Below, one piece after another: positions 39,536-48,668 of a stretch of DNA of 64,000 nt. Every line of letters begins with the position of its first letter. Position 1 is the first letter of the stretch. A model generated the notes under the pieces. That model did not search any database. It had not been told where the DNA came from and saw only the letters and a program-made list of their open reading frames with translations. Where the stretch lies: contig NZ_JGYU01000002.1 in NCBI RefSeq assembly GCF_000741135.1, positions 1 to 64,000 of the forward strand, in the 5' to 3' direction. The stretch is from Bifidobacterium choerinum. GTDB taxonomy: Bacteria; Actinomycetota; Actinomycetes; Actinomycetales; Bifidobacteriaceae. The position numbers and the translations under genes are program-made.

Positions 39536-39711
39536 CATGGATGCGCGAAGCCGGGTGGAATCGGGAACTCGCAGACGACCGGAACGGAGCGGCGCGCGCA
39601 GCGCGACGATGGACATCAGCACGGACACCGCGGGCGAAAATGGCGGCGCGCGTCAGTACAATCGTGACAGGACTACAACGTGCAGGAAAGCAGGAAAAGA
39701 AAAGGGGAACT

Positions 39712-41262
39712 ATGCCCAAGCGATGGTCACCGAGACGTACCGTGACGTTGCGCCGCATCCGCGTCATGACCTGCGCCGTTGCGCTCGTACTGGCGTCGTG
39801 CCTCACGTTCGCGTTCACGGCGCGCAAGTCGGTCGCGCTCGACGTCAATGGTGACACACGCTACCTGACGACGTATGCGACGACGGTGAGCGGGCTGCTG
39901 CGCGAGCAGGGCGTCGACGTCAAGACGCACGACCTCGTCAAGAACACCGGCGACGGCACACTCGTCGACAACGACGTCGTCACCGTGAAGAGCGCCTACC
40001 AGACGACGATCACGATCGACGGACAGCAGATGCCGTTCTGGACGGTCGCGGACAGCGCCGAGCAGCTGCTCGACTTCTTCGAGCAGAACGAGGTCGCCGC
40101 GTCGCGCATCACCGTCGACATCAAGAACGTCTACAACCAGCTCACCGGCGGCATGGTCATCAACGCCGACGGCCCGGTCACGGTGATCGCGGACGGCAAG
40201 ACGTCGATCGCGCCGAACGGCAAGCTGCCGGCGGCGTCGATCCTCGATTCGAAGGGCATCACGCTCGGCAAGGACGACCGCGTCAGCGTGCAGAAGGACG
40301 GCGGCAAGACGATCCTGCGCGTGCAGCGCGTGACCTACGGCGACAAGACGGAGACCGTCGTCATCCCGTACACGACGCGCACCGTGCTCGACGGCACGCT
40401 CGACCCCGGCGCGCGACGCGTCGACATGGCCGGTGAGAACGGCGAGAAGAAGATCACCTACCGCGTCACCTACGTCGACGGCGTGCCGGTGGACACGACG
40501 CAGACGAAGGAGGTCGTGACGAAGACGGCGCTCGACGAGGTCGTCGCCGTCGGTCCGGAGAAGGTCGAGGTTCCCGACGACGATGCTGGTAACGGCGACG
40601 CGGATGCCGACGAAGGCACCGGAGAGAACGGCGGCGATACCGCCGGCGACGCCGCGGATACGACGGGACAGCAGCCGGGCAGCGAGCCCACGCAGCAGCC
40701 GTCGGCGCAGCCGAGCGCCGAACCGACACAGCAGCCGCAGCCGACGCAACAGCCGAGCGCCGAACCGACACAGCAGCCGACGCAGACGCCGACGCAACAG
40801 CCGCAGCCGACCCAGAAACCGCAGCCCACCCAGCAGCCGACGCAACAGCCGCAGCCTAAGCCGACGCAGACGCAGAAGCCTAAGCCGACGCAGAAGCCCA
40901 CACAGCAACCGACGCAGCCGAGCACACCGGCCGAAGACTGCCGCCTGTGCCGCCCGTCGGCGTCCGCCGCGCAGGCCTATGCCGCCGGCGCCGCCGCGCA
41001 GTACGGCTGGACCGGCCAGAACTGGACCGATCTGGTGAAACTGTGGAACCGCGAATCCGGCTGGCGCTGGAACGCCGAGAACCCGTATTCGGGCGCCTAC
41101 GGCATCCCGCAGTCGCTGCCCGGCAACAAGATGGCCGCCTTCGGCACGAACTGGCGCAACGACGCCGCCGTGCAGATCGACTGGGGCCTGAGCTACATCG
41201 CCGGCCGCTACGGCTCGCCTATGAAGGCCTGGGAGCATTCCGAACGGGTCGGCTGGTACTAA
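39712..41262 (+). CDS. Rpf-like secreted cell-wall protein (DUF348, G5, transglycosylase-like)
   Basis: The 516-residue protein starts with a signal/anchor segment (about 15-38). Two DUF348 ubiquitin-like repeats (about 45-140) and a G5 domain (about 205-290, ending in EVVAVGPEKVEVP) resemble RpfB. A long TQQP/TQKP-rich linker (about 325-405) spans the wall. The C-terminal about 100 residues form a lysozyme-like domain with LWNRESGWRWNAENP (catalytic Glu) and GAYGIPQSLPG. It probably cleaves peptidoglycan during growth or daughter-cell separation. AAAGGGG precedes the ATG at 39712. The same frame is open back to 39421 but that part lacks coding character. Calling it RpfB in function is inference. 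Confidence 0.87.
   Translation: MPKRWSPRRTVTLRRIRVMTCAVALVLASCLTFAFTARKSVALDVNGDTRYLTTYATTVSGLLREQGVDVKTHDLVKNTGDGTLVDNDVVTVKSAYQTTITIDGQQMPFWTVADSAEQLLDFFEQNEVAASRITVDIKNVYNQLTGGMVINADGPVTVIADGKTSIAPNGKLPAASILDSKGITLGKDDRVSVQKDGGKTILRVQRVTYGDKTETVVIPYTTRTVLDGTLDPGARRVDMAGENGEKKITYRVTYVDGVPVDTTQTKEVVTKTALDEVVAVGPEKVEVPDDDAGNGDADADEGTGENGGDTAGDAADTTGQQPGSEPTQQPSAQPSAEPTQQPQPTQQPSAEPTQQPTQTPTQQPQPTQKPQPTQQPTQQPQPKPTQTQKPKPTQKPTQQPTQPSTPAEDCRLCRPSASAAQAYAAGAAAQYGWTGQNWTDLVKLWNRESGWRWNAENPYSGAYGIPQSLPGNKMAAFGTNWRNDAAVQIDWGLSYIAGRYGSPMKAWEHSERVGWY
40687..40925 (+). repeat. TQQP/TQKP-encoding repeat in the Rpf-like gene
   Basis: The stretch consists of many copies of ACGCAGCAGCCG-like 12-mers that encode Thr-Gln-Gln-Pro and variants (PSAEPTQQPQP occurs twice). 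It forms an extended wall-spanning linker and is a good candidate for copy-number variation. Confidence 0.8.
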
Positions 41263-41395
41263 ACCGCCGTGCGACGACGCCGAGACGCCGGCCGCGTCTG
41301 CAGCCACCGGCGACCACCCGCAGCCATTCATAGTCATTCATAGTCATCCATCAGCAACGACGATTCCGATTCCGAAGGAAAGACGACATATCCGC

Positions 41396-42400
41396 ATGAG
41401 CGCATACGACGACGAACCCCGCGCGGCCGAGACCGCCGCGCCAGCCACATCGACGGCTTCCGCCGATTCCGCAACCAAGGCGGCCGCAACGACAGCCGCC
41501 GCCGCAACATCAGCGGCCGCGGCGTCCGGCGGCGGCCATCTGCTCGGCGCCGCCGACATCCGCCGCATCGCCGCCGACGCCGGCATCAGCCCGACGAAGA
41601 AGTTCGGCCAGAACTTCGTCATCGACCCGGGCACGGTGCGCCGCATCGTGCGCGAAGCCGGCGTCGGAGCCGACGACCATGTGCTCGAGGTCGGCCCCGG
41701 CCTCGGTTCGCTCACGCTCGCAATCCTCGAAACCGGCGCGCGGATGACGGCGGTCGAGATCGACCCGCCGGTCGCGCAGCGGCTGCCGCACACGATCGCC
41801 GAGTTCATGCCGGACGCCGCCGACCGCCTGCGCGTCGTGCGCGCCGACGCGCTGACGCTCACGCCGCGCAATCTTCCCGACTTCGACGACGACGCATCGT
41901 TCACGCTCGTCGCCAATCTTCCGTACAACGTCGCGACGCCGATCCTGCTCACGCTGCTCGAACGGTTCGACAATCTCGGCTCGTTCCTCGTCATGGTGCA
42001 GAAGGAGGTCGCCGACCGTCTGTCCGCGCAGCCGGGATCGAAGATCTACGGCACGCCGAGCGTGAAGCTCGCCTGGTACGGTATCGCGAAATCGGTCGGA
42101 ACGATCGGCCGCAACGTCTTCTGGCCGGCGCCGAACGTCGACTCCGCGCTCGTGCGCTTCGACCGCCACGCGCCGGGCGAAGGCCCGGCCGCGCACGCGC
42201 AGTCGGGGCGCGAGGCCGTGTTCAGACTCATCGACGCCGCCTTCGGGCAGCGCCGCAAGACATTGCATGCGGCGCTGAAGAAGGTCGTGCCGTCAGGCAC
42301 CTTCGAGCGCGCCGGCATCGACATGACGCGGCGCGGCGAGACGTTGACCGTCGACGAATTCGTGCGCCTCGCCGACGCCGCGAAGGAGCTCGAGGCATGA
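41396..42400 (+). CDS. rsmA: 16S rRNA (A1518/A1519) dimethyltransferase RsmA (KsgA)
   Basis: The protein has 334 residues. An Ala/Thr-rich N-terminal extension of about 45 residues precedes the enzyme proper, which begins near KKFGQNFVIDPGTVRRIV. SAM-binding motif I is LEVGPGLGSLT and the catalytic NLPYNV is motif IV. It adds two methyl groups to each of two adjacent adenines in helix 45 during 30S assembly. The start is uncertain because GAAGGAAAG lies about 15 nt from the ATG, so an internal start after the low-complexity part is possible. It overlaps ispE by 4 bp (ATGA), as is usual in Actinobacteria. Confidence 0.93.
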   Translation: MSAYDDEPRAAETAAPATSTASADSATKAAATTAAAATSAAAASGGGHLLGAADIRRIAADAGISPTKKFGQNFVIDPGTVRRIVREAGVGADDHVLEVGPGLGSLTLAILETGARMTAVEIDPPVAQRLPHTIAEFMPDAADRLRVVRADALTLTPRNLPDFDDDASFTLVANLPYNVATPILLTLLERFDNLGSFLVMVQKEVADRLSAQPGSKIYGTPSVKLAWYGIAKSVGTIGRNVFWPAPNVDSALVRFDRHAPGEGPAAHAQSGREAVFRLIDAAFGQRRKTLHAALKKVVPSGTFERAGIDMTRRGETLTVDEFVRLADAAKELEA

Positions 42401-43290
42401 GCGGCGCGATCGTGAGCGTCGACTGCCCGGCGAAGACGAACCTGACGTTGCACGTCGGCGCACGCCATGGGGCATGGGGTGGCCGCCACGCGCTCGACAC
42501 GATGTACTGCGCCGTCGGCGTCTACGACACCGTCACACTCGAGCAGCGCGAGGACGGCGCCGGATGCTCGCTCGAGATCTCCGGGCAGTATCTGGGCGAC
42601 CTCGCCGCGTCGAGCAGCGACATGCTGCGCAACCATGCGATGCTCGCATTGTTCGCGATGGCGCGCGCCTGCGGACGCGAGCCGGACGTGGGCGTGACGA
42701 TCGAAAAGAACATCCCGGTCGGCGCCGGTCTCGGCGGCGGTTCGGCGGACGCGGCCGGCACGTTGCTCGCACTCAACGAGCTGTGGGATCTGCATTGGCC
42801 GCCCGAACGGCTCGCGCCGATCGCGGCGACGCTCGGCGCCGACATGCCGTTCTGCCTCGTCGGCGGATACGCGCACGGTTCCGGCTACGGCGAGATCGTC
42901 ACGCCGGTGGCGGCCGACGATCCGCGCATCGAGGCGCTGCGCGCCGACGGCTACGACGGCCATGTGCTCGTCGGCGCCTACCGCGCACAGCTGAGCACAC
43001 CGGAGGTGTATGCGGCGTTCGACGTGCTCGGCGGCGACGGATCGCCGAACGATCTGCAGGCCGCCGCCGTGTCGCTGCACCCGCGATCGGGCGCCGCGAT
43101 CCGGCTCGCGCAGGACGCCGGCGCCACGCGCGCGTTCATCTCGGGATCGGGCCCGTCGGTATGCGCCTTCGTGCCCGACGACGCCGCCGCACAGGCCGTC
43201 GAACGGGCGTGGCTCGACGCGCAGGCCGTCGATCGGCTCTTCGTGGCGCAGGCGCCGGTGACGCCGGTCGTGCATGCGCCGGAACGCTGA
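42397..43290 (+). CDS. ispE: 4-diphosphocytidyl-2-C-methyl-D-erythritol kinase
   Basis: The 297-residue GHMP kinase has CPAKTNLTLHVG near the N-terminus, the ATP loop PVGAGLGGGSADAAG, and FISGSGPSVCAF as the third motif. It phosphorylates CDP-ME in the MEP isoprenoid pathway, needed for polyprenyl carriers. The ATG overlaps the rsmA stop (ATGA), so translation is coupled. The adenine dimethylase/ispE pair is conserved in Actinobacteria. Confidence 0.94.
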   Translation: MSGAIVSVDCPAKTNLTLHVGARHGAWGGRHALDTMYCAVGVYDTVTLEQREDGAGCSLEISGQYLGDLAASSSDMLRNHAMLALFAMARACGREPDVGVTIEKNIPVGAGLGGGSADAAGTLLALNELWDLHWPPERLAPIAATLGADMPFCLVGGYAHGSGYGEIVTPVAADDPRIEALRADGYDGHVLVGAYRAQLSTPEVYAAFDVLGGDGSPNDLQAAAVSLHPRSGAAIRLAQDAGATRAFISGSGPSVCAFVPDDAAAQAVERAWLDAQAVDRLFVAQAPVTPVVHAPER

Positions 43291-43396
43291 AGACCGCCGC
43301 CGCGAGCGGCCGTCGCACGGCCGTCACACAGGGCTCGCAGCGTCAGCATAATGGGATAAGGTGAGACCACAGTCACCTCGTGAACAAGGGATAGGT

Positions 43397-44023
43397 ATGG
43401 CACAGAACAACGGGGCGCGCGAGGCCCGCAAGGCATACGTACGCAAGCGCCAGTCGATCGTGTTCAGCATCGTCGGCGTCGTGCTCGTCGTCGCGCTCGT
43501 CTTCGCGACGCTCGTGTTCTTCCATGTGGGCGGCCTCGGCGAGACCGCGCAGAGCAAGGAGTCGGCGAACTACGGGCGCACCGCGCCGTGCGTGTCGCCA
43601 GCGGCCGACGGTTCGACGCCGAAGTATGTGGACAACCGCTCGGTGACGGTGCGCGTGCTCAACGGCACGCAGTTCTCCGGTTTCGCACAGGCCGTCGCCG
43701 AGGCGCTCGAGAACCGCGAGTTCGTCGTGCAAGGCGTCGACAACTACGACAGCGCGAAGGTGGAGCGCACATTGATCATCTTCGGCAAGAACGCGATCCC
43801 GCAGGCGTACACGCTCGCCAGCAACTTCAACGACGCGCAGATGGTCATGGACGACCGCGCGGACAAGCTCGTCGACGTCGTCCTCGGCGCGACGTTCAAG
43901 GATCTCGTCCCCACCGAGGATCTGCCGAAGACCGGCTCCGACATCCCGAACATCGAAGGCTGCAAGGCCCCGGACAAGATGACGTCGCTGCCGAAGGCGC
44001 CCGACCACACGCCGGTCGGCTGA
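43397..44023 (+). CDS. LytR C-terminal-domain membrane protein
   Basis: The 208-residue protein has a basic N-terminus, one helix at about 24-45, and an extracytoplasmic LytR_C domain (about 75-165, TVRVLNGTQFSGFAQAVAEAL). A Cys is present on each side of the domain (TAPCVSP and EGCKAPD), which could form a disulfide. The domain occurs in wall-linked LytR-CpsA-Psr proteins but here stands without the catalytic LCP part, so an enzymatic role is unlikely. AAGGG lies before the ATG at 43397. It is about 100 bp downstream of ispE and may belong to the same operon. It is followed by a strong terminator. Confidence 0.82.
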   Translation: MAQNNGAREARKAYVRKRQSIVFSIVGVVLVVALVFATLVFFHVGGLGETAQSKESANYGRTAPCVSPAADGSTPKYVDNRSVTVRVLNGTQFSGFAQAVAEALENREFVVQGVDNYDSAKVERTLIIFGKNAIPQAYTLASNFNDAQMVMDDRADKLVDVVLGATFKDLVPTEDLPKTGSDIPNIEGCKAPDKMTSLPKAPDHTPVG

Positions 44024-44042
44024 ACCTCCCGCACAGTACGAT

Positions 44043-44087
44043 TTTGCGAACGCCCCGCACACGATCCGTGTGCGGGGCGTTCGCAAA
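44043..44087. terminator. Bidirectional terminator, LytR_C gene / CCA gene
   Basis: A perfect 21-bp stem (44043-44063 with 44067-44087) with a 3-nt loop has AAA/TTT at its base, so it works on both strands. A second, weaker hairpin at about 44131-44158 follows. Confidence 0.75.
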
Positions 44088-44200
44088 CCGACGTCCTGGC
44101 GAACGTTCCGGGTGCGATCCGCGGATGCCGCGGTCGCGAAAGCCGCTTTTCGCGACCATCTCCGGCGCATGCTCCGTCAACGATGGTCGCAAACCGGCCG

Positions 44201-45625
44201 TCACTGGTCGGCGTTGCGCTCGTCGTACCAGCGGTGCAGCTCGGCGACGGCCACGTCGTGTTCGACCGGGCCGTGGTCGAGACGGTAGTCGAGCATGTGC
44301 CGGTACGCGGCGCCGACCTCCGGCCCCGGTTCGATCCCCAGTTCGGCGATGATCTCGTTGCCGTCGAGGTCCGGGCGGATCGCCTTGAGGTCCTCCTGCT
44401 CCTTGAGCTCGCGCACGCGCTGCTCCATCTCGTCCATCGCCGTGCTGAACACGAGCGCCTTGCGGCGGTTGCGCGTCGTCACATCGGCGCGTGTCAGCCG
44501 ATTGAGCCGCTCGTAGAGCGGACCGGCGTCCTTGACGTAGCGGCGCACGGCCGAGTCGGTCCACGGCTCGTCCACATAGCCGTGGAAGCGCAGATGCAGG
44601 TCGACGAGGCCGCTGACATCGTCGACGACGTGGTGGTCGAAGCGCAGCGCCTTGAGACGCCTGCGCGTGAGCTTGGCGCCGACGGCGTCGTGATGGCGGA
44701 ACGTGACCTTGCCGCCGGGTTCGAACCTGCGCGTCTTCGGCTTGCCGATGTCATGCATCAGCGCGGCGAGGCGCAGCACGAGGTCGGGACCGGGCACCGG
44801 GCCGTCGGGTCCCGTCTCAAGCGCGACCGCGCGGTCGATGACGATCATCGTGTGCTCGAAGACGTCCTTATGGCGGTGATGCTCGTCGATCTCGAGCTGC
44901 AATGCCGGGATCTCCGGGAAGACGATATCGGCGAGCCCGGAGTCGACGAAGGCCTCGATGCCGGCGCGCGGCCGGTCGGACAGCAACAGCTTCGTCAGTT
45001 CGTCGCGCACGCGTTCGGCGGAGACGATCTCGAGCCGCGAACCCATGTCGCAGATCGCCTCGGCCGTCTCCGGCTCAATCGAGAATCCGAGCTGCGCGAC
45101 GAAGCGCACGGCGCGCATCATGCGCAGCGGATCGTCGTCGAAGGACTGCCGCGGGTCGACGGGCGTGCGCAGCACCTTGCGCTGCAGGTCGTTCGCGCCG
45201 CCGAAGGGGTCGACGAACTCGAGCTGCGGCACACGCAGCGCCATCGCGTTGACGGTGAAGTCGCGGCGAGACAGGTCGCCTTCGAGAGAGTCGCCGTAGC
45301 TGACCTCGGGCTTGCGTGACTCGGGGTCGTAGACGTCCGAACGGTAGGTCGTCACCTCCACCTTGACCTCGGTGCCGTCGGGACGCCGGCGCAGCGCGCC
45401 GAGCGTGCCGAACTTGCGTCCCATGTCCCAGAACCCGTCATGGCCCCAGCGTTTGAGGATCGGCTCGAACTCCTCGGGCCGCGCCGACGTGCAGAAGTCA
45501 AGATCGTGCGAGGGCCGCTGCAGCAGCAGGTCGCGCACCGGACCCCCGACGAGCGCGAGCTCGTACCCGGCATCGGCAAACATCTCTCCCAGCTCAATGG
45601 CCTCCGGCCACACTTCGAAGTTCAC
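44201..45625 (-). CDS. cca: CCA-adding tRNA nucleotidyltransferase
   Basis: The 474-residue enzyme has a class II nucleotidyltransferase head (LVGGPVRDLLL, then HDLDFCTSA with catalytic Asp residues, then RRDFTVNAMAL), a neck domain, and a C-terminal HD domain (HDIGKPKTR). It completes or repairs the 3' CCA of tRNAs, which is needed because tRNA-Thr in this window lacks an encoded CCA. I choose the GTG at 45625, preceded by AAAGGGAG. A TTG at 45643 extends the frame but lies upstream of that site. It is divergent from the Nudix gene, as in many Actinobacteria. Confidence 0.92.
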   Translation of the reverse strand: MNFEVWPEAIELGEMFADAGYELALVGGPVRDLLLQRPSHDLDFCTSARPEEFEPILKRWGHDGFWDMGRKFGTLGALRRRPDGTEVKVEVTTYRSDVYDPESRKPEVSYGDSLEGDLSRRDFTVNAMALRVPQLEFVDPFGGANDLQRKVLRTPVDPRQSFDDDPLRMMRAVRFVAQLGFSIEPETAEAICDMGSRLEIVSAERVRDELTKLLLSDRPRAGIEAFVDSGLADIVFPEIPALQLEIDEHHRHKDVFEHTMIVIDRAVALETGPDGPVPGPDLVLRLAALMHDIGKPKTRRFEPGGKVTFRHHDAVGAKLTRRRLKALRFDHHVVDDVSGLVDLHLRFHGYVDEPWTDSAVRRYVKDAGPLYERLNRLTRADVTTRNRRKALVFSTAMDEMEQRVRELKEQEDLKAIRPDLDGNEIIAELGIEPGPEVGAAYRHMLDYRLDHGPVEHDVAVAELHRWYDERNADQ

Positions 45626-45751
45626 AGGCTCCCTTTCGGCCAATCGTCCTCACATGTCGAACATGTCCCATCGGCGTTTCCGCCGGCACATTTCTGCCCT
45701 TCAAGCATACCCGTACCCCATCGGCGGCAAAACATGAGTATGGTGGACTAC

Positions 45752-46417
45752 ATGACCACACCCGCAGACGTTGCACGCATGCTTGCCAACGCTGCGGCCA
45801 ACCATGCCCGCAATCTGCTCGAACCGGACGCGCTGATGTACACGTCGCAGACACAGACGCTGCGCATCACGACGGACACGGCGCCGGCGAAACCCGACCC
45901 GCATACGCCGACGCCGGCGATGATGCCGCGCCGGCGCACAAGCGACCGCCCGACGACCTTCGCGTCGCTCGACGCCCAGGAGCTGCCGATCGTACGCGAA
46001 TACTCGGCCGGCGGCCTCGTCTTCGACGAGCGCGGTCGCGTCGCGATCATCGCGCGGCATTCACGCAACGGCCACCTCGAATGGTGCCTGCCGAAGGGGC
46101 ATATCGAAAAAGGCGAGACGCCCCAGCAGACGGCCGTGCGCGAAGTGCACGAGGAGACCGGCATCCTCGGCGAGGTCGTCGATTCGATCGCCACGATAGA
46201 CTATTGGTTTACCGGAACCAGCCAACGCGTCCACAAGCTCGTCCACCACTTCGCGCTGCGCCAGATCGGCGGCGAGCTGACGGTGGAAGGCGACCCGGAC
46301 CATGAGGCCGAGGATGCCATCTGGGTGGACTTCGCCGATCTGGACGATGTGCTCAGTTATCCCAACGAGCGTAAGATAGCTTGGCTGTACGCAAGGAAAC
46401 TGAACAGGCAGGGCTAA
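45752..46417 (+). CDS. Nudix hydrolase
   Basis: The 221-residue protein has an N-terminal extension of about 85 residues and a Nudix domain with the box GHIEKGETPQQTAVREVHEE followed by TGI (GX5EX7REUXEEXGU). The VREYSAGGLVF and LPKGH context resembles MutT/Ap4A-type members. Substrate may be a damaged nucleotide or dinucleoside polyphosphate. TATGGT (45739-45744) lies 7 nt before the ATG at 45752, so a leaderless start is plausible. ATGs at 45734 and 45740 are alternatives. It starts the operon Nudix-DUF6049-murJ, a conserved actinobacterial order. Confidence 0.87.
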   Translation: MTTPADVARMLANAAANHARNLLEPDALMYTSQTQTLRITTDTAPAKPDPHTPTPAMMPRRRTSDRPTTFASLDAQELPIVREYSAGGLVFDERGRVAIIARHSRNGHLEWCLPKGHIEKGETPQQTAVREVHEETGILGEVVDSIATIDYWFTGTSQRVHKLVHHFALRQIGGELTVEGDPDHEAEDAIWVDFADLDDVLSYPNERKIAWLYARKLNRQG

Positions 46418-46418
46418 C

Positions 46419-48668
46419 GTGAACCGACGTCACACCAATCCGCACGCCCGGCGTCGCGCTTGGTGCGCGCTGCTGGTGCTGCTCATGGCGATCGCGATGG
46501 TGCTCGACGTGCATATCCCCCAGGCGGCCGCCGACGACGGCGATTCAACGACGAGCGACGTGCCCGGCGTCGCGCTGTCGGTCGAATCGCTCACCGCCGT
46601 CGTCACGGCGACCTCCGGATTCTCCGCGACGCTCACCGTCGAGAACCGCACGACGCAGCCGGTGTCCGCCGGCGCGATCGACATCATGACGAATCCCGAC
46701 TACAACTTCGTCTCGCGCACCGATGTGCAGGAATGGGCGGACGGTACCGCGCAGATCGACACGACGCACGAGCTCGCGCACGCCGATGTCGCGGCGATTC
46801 CGGCCGGCGGCCGCGTCGCCGTGCACGCCGTCCTCTCCGCCCACGATCCCGCCCTCGCCGCGCTGACGACGTGGGGTCCACGCCCGCTGCGCATCCTCTA
46901 CACGGCACAGTCGGACGGCGACGCGCAGCCCGTGCACGCATCGCTCAACAGCTACATCACGCGATCGCAGGACGGCGCGGCCAGCGTGCGCACGCCGTCG
47001 ATCGGCATCAGCATCGTCATGCCGCTCACCTCGCACGACTGGTCCGCCGACGACAAGGCACGCCAACGACTCATCACTTCGGACACGCGCGACCTGTCCG
47101 CGCAATCCATCGCGACGCTCGACGAGAACGAATGCAAGGCGCTGCATGACAAGGACCGCCTGAGCACGAAATATCCGCAGCTGCAGGTCGTCGCCGATCC
47201 GGCCGTGCTCGAAACGCTCGGCACGCCACATCTGACGGCGCTGATGCAGCCCGCCCGATTCGACATCACCTCCTATGCACGCGTCGGCGATCCGCAGGCC
47301 TACGCGCGCGCCGGCGTCGGCAAGAGCAAGTGGAGCGCCGCGAGCGGCCTCGCGCAGCTGCGCGGCGCGCTCGGCGACATGTCGGCGAGCGCGCCGGCGA
47401 TCGCATGGCAGGGCGCCGACAGCTGGACGATGGACGCGCTCGATGCGGCGCGCGGGGCCGGCTATGACACGGTGATCGCGACCGGCGACTTCAACATCGC
47501 CGACGATGCGACGGCGCAGACGCTCGTCTACCGCGCGCCGACCAAGCACGGCGACGTCACCGTGCTCGCCGCGCAGCCGACACTCACGTCGCTCGCGAAC
47601 GCGCACGCCACGTCGCAGCATGCGCGCGCCGAACGCACCGACGCGGGGCGCATCGCGCGCTTCATCGCACAGAGCGCGTTCTATCAGATGGAGCAGCCGT
47701 ACGCGCAGCGCACGCTGCTCGTCTGCTTCGGCGAGGACTCCTCGCCGAAGCAGGTCGAGATGCTGATGGATGCGCTCGGCGACGCGAGCTGGATCGATCT
47801 GACGTCGCTCGCCGATCTCACCGCCCACGACGCGCTCATCGACCCCGGACTGATGCCGCAGCTCATCGGCGAGAACGTCGGCCTGTCCGCCGGCCATGCC
47901 GCATCGGTCCGCGAGACGCTCATGCAGCTCGGCGCGAGCCGCAGCGACCTGAAGCGGCTCGGCTCGTCGATCCTCGGCGGCGACGCGCAGCAGTCGGGTG
48001 ACAAGCCGAACGACGCCAGCGACAGCAACGACGACGCGTCGCAGGCGCCCTCCCCGTCGGCGACGGCGGACGCGACCGTCGACGCGCAGTCGGAATCATC
48101 GGGATCGTCGGAGGGCGGCGGCTCCCGGCTGACCGAGTCCGCCTACGCGCGCCGGCTGCTCGACGCCCATGACACGCTCGCATTGTTCGCGCTGCAAGGC
48201 GACACCGCGCTGTGCACGTCGATGCGCAAGGCGGCGGCCGCATTCTCCGACGCGGCGCTCGGCGCGATCACGCTGAGCCCGTCCGGCAACGTCAGCGTAC
48301 TATCGGAGACGGCGTCGATGCCGGTCACGGTGAGCAACGGCCTGCCGTATCCGATCTCAGTGCGCATCTCGTCGCGCACCGACTCGATTGAAATCATCAC
48401 GGCGCGCATGACGCCGATCACGGCGCCGGCGCGCGGCGAGGCGCAGACGTCAATCTCGATCCGCGTGACGACCTCCGGCACGGCGGTCGCGCGCGAACAG
48501 CTCGTCGACAGGGACGGCGAGCCCTTCGGCGCCATGCAGCAGACGTCGATCACCAGTTCGCTGCAGATCAGCGACAAGAGTGGTCTCGCCATCATCATCT
48601 TCGCCGTCGCGCTCGGCCTGCTCGGCCTGTGGCGGCAGTTCCACCGCAAGAAGGATCCCGACGAATGA
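46419..48668 (+). CDS. DUF6049-type exported membrane protein
   Basis: The 749-residue protein starts at GTG one base after the Nudix stop codon. It has a signal peptide (about 12-38, ending PQAAADD), a large extracytoplasmic part with an N-terminal Ig-like sheet region (SATLTVENRTTQPVSAGAI), a Ser/Asp/Ala-rich disordered insert (about 528-570), a C-terminal beta domain, one helix near 720-740 and a basic tail RQFHRKKDPDE. This matches the uncharacterised family found between the Nudix gene and murJ in Actinobacteria. Its position suggests a role in lipid II flipping or wall assembly with MurJ. No catalytic motif was recognised. Its stop overlaps the murJ start (ATGA). Confidence 0.82.
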   Translation: MNRRHTNPHARRRAWCALLVLLMAIAMVLDVHIPQAAADDGDSTTSDVPGVALSVESLTAVVTATSGFSATLTVENRTTQPVSAGAIDIMTNPDYNFVSRTDVQEWADGTAQIDTTHELAHADVAAIPAGGRVAVHAVLSAHDPALAALTTWGPRPLRILYTAQSDGDAQPVHASLNSYITRSQDGAASVRTPSIGISIVMPLTSHDWSADDKARQRLITSDTRDLSAQSIATLDENECKALHDKDRLSTKYPQLQVVADPAVLETLGTPHLTALMQPARFDITSYARVGDPQAYARAGVGKSKWSAASGLAQLRGALGDMSASAPAIAWQGADSWTMDALDAARGAGYDTVIATGDFNIADDATAQTLVYRAPTKHGDVTVLAAQPTLTSLANAHATSQHARAERTDAGRIARFIAQSAFYQMEQPYAQRTLLVCFGEDSSPKQVEMLMDALGDASWIDLTSLADLTAHDALIDPGLMPQLIGENVGLSAGHAASVRETLMQLGASRSDLKRLGSSILGGDAQQSGDKPNDASDSNDDASQAPSPSATADATVDAQSESSGSSEGGGSRLTESAYARRLLDAHDTLALFALQGDTALCTSMRKAAAAFSDAALGAITLSPSGNVSVLSETASMPVTVSNGLPYPISVRISSRTDSIEIITARMTPITAPARGEAQTSISIRVTTSGTAVAREQLVDRDGEPFGAMQQTSITSSLQISDKSGLAIIIFAVALGLLGLWRQFHRKKDPDE

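Larger units (their letters stand above)
39158..39711. other. Gene-free region with hairpins and a tandem duplication
   Basis: No gene is supported. Just after the tRNA lies an unusually AT-rich 85-bp stretch (39175-39260). Then come inverted repeats at 39252-39261/39273-39282 (10 bp), 39319-39328/39342-39351 (10 bp) and the terminator at 39364-39396. A 53-bp unit is repeated imperfectly at 39430-39482 and 39483-39535, just ahead of the Rpf-like gene. Confidence 0.6.

Noticed and set aside
40687-40925. CRISPR-like array
   Set aside because: The short repeats are in-frame codons for a Thr-Gln-Pro linker. There are no spacers of even length and no cas genes.
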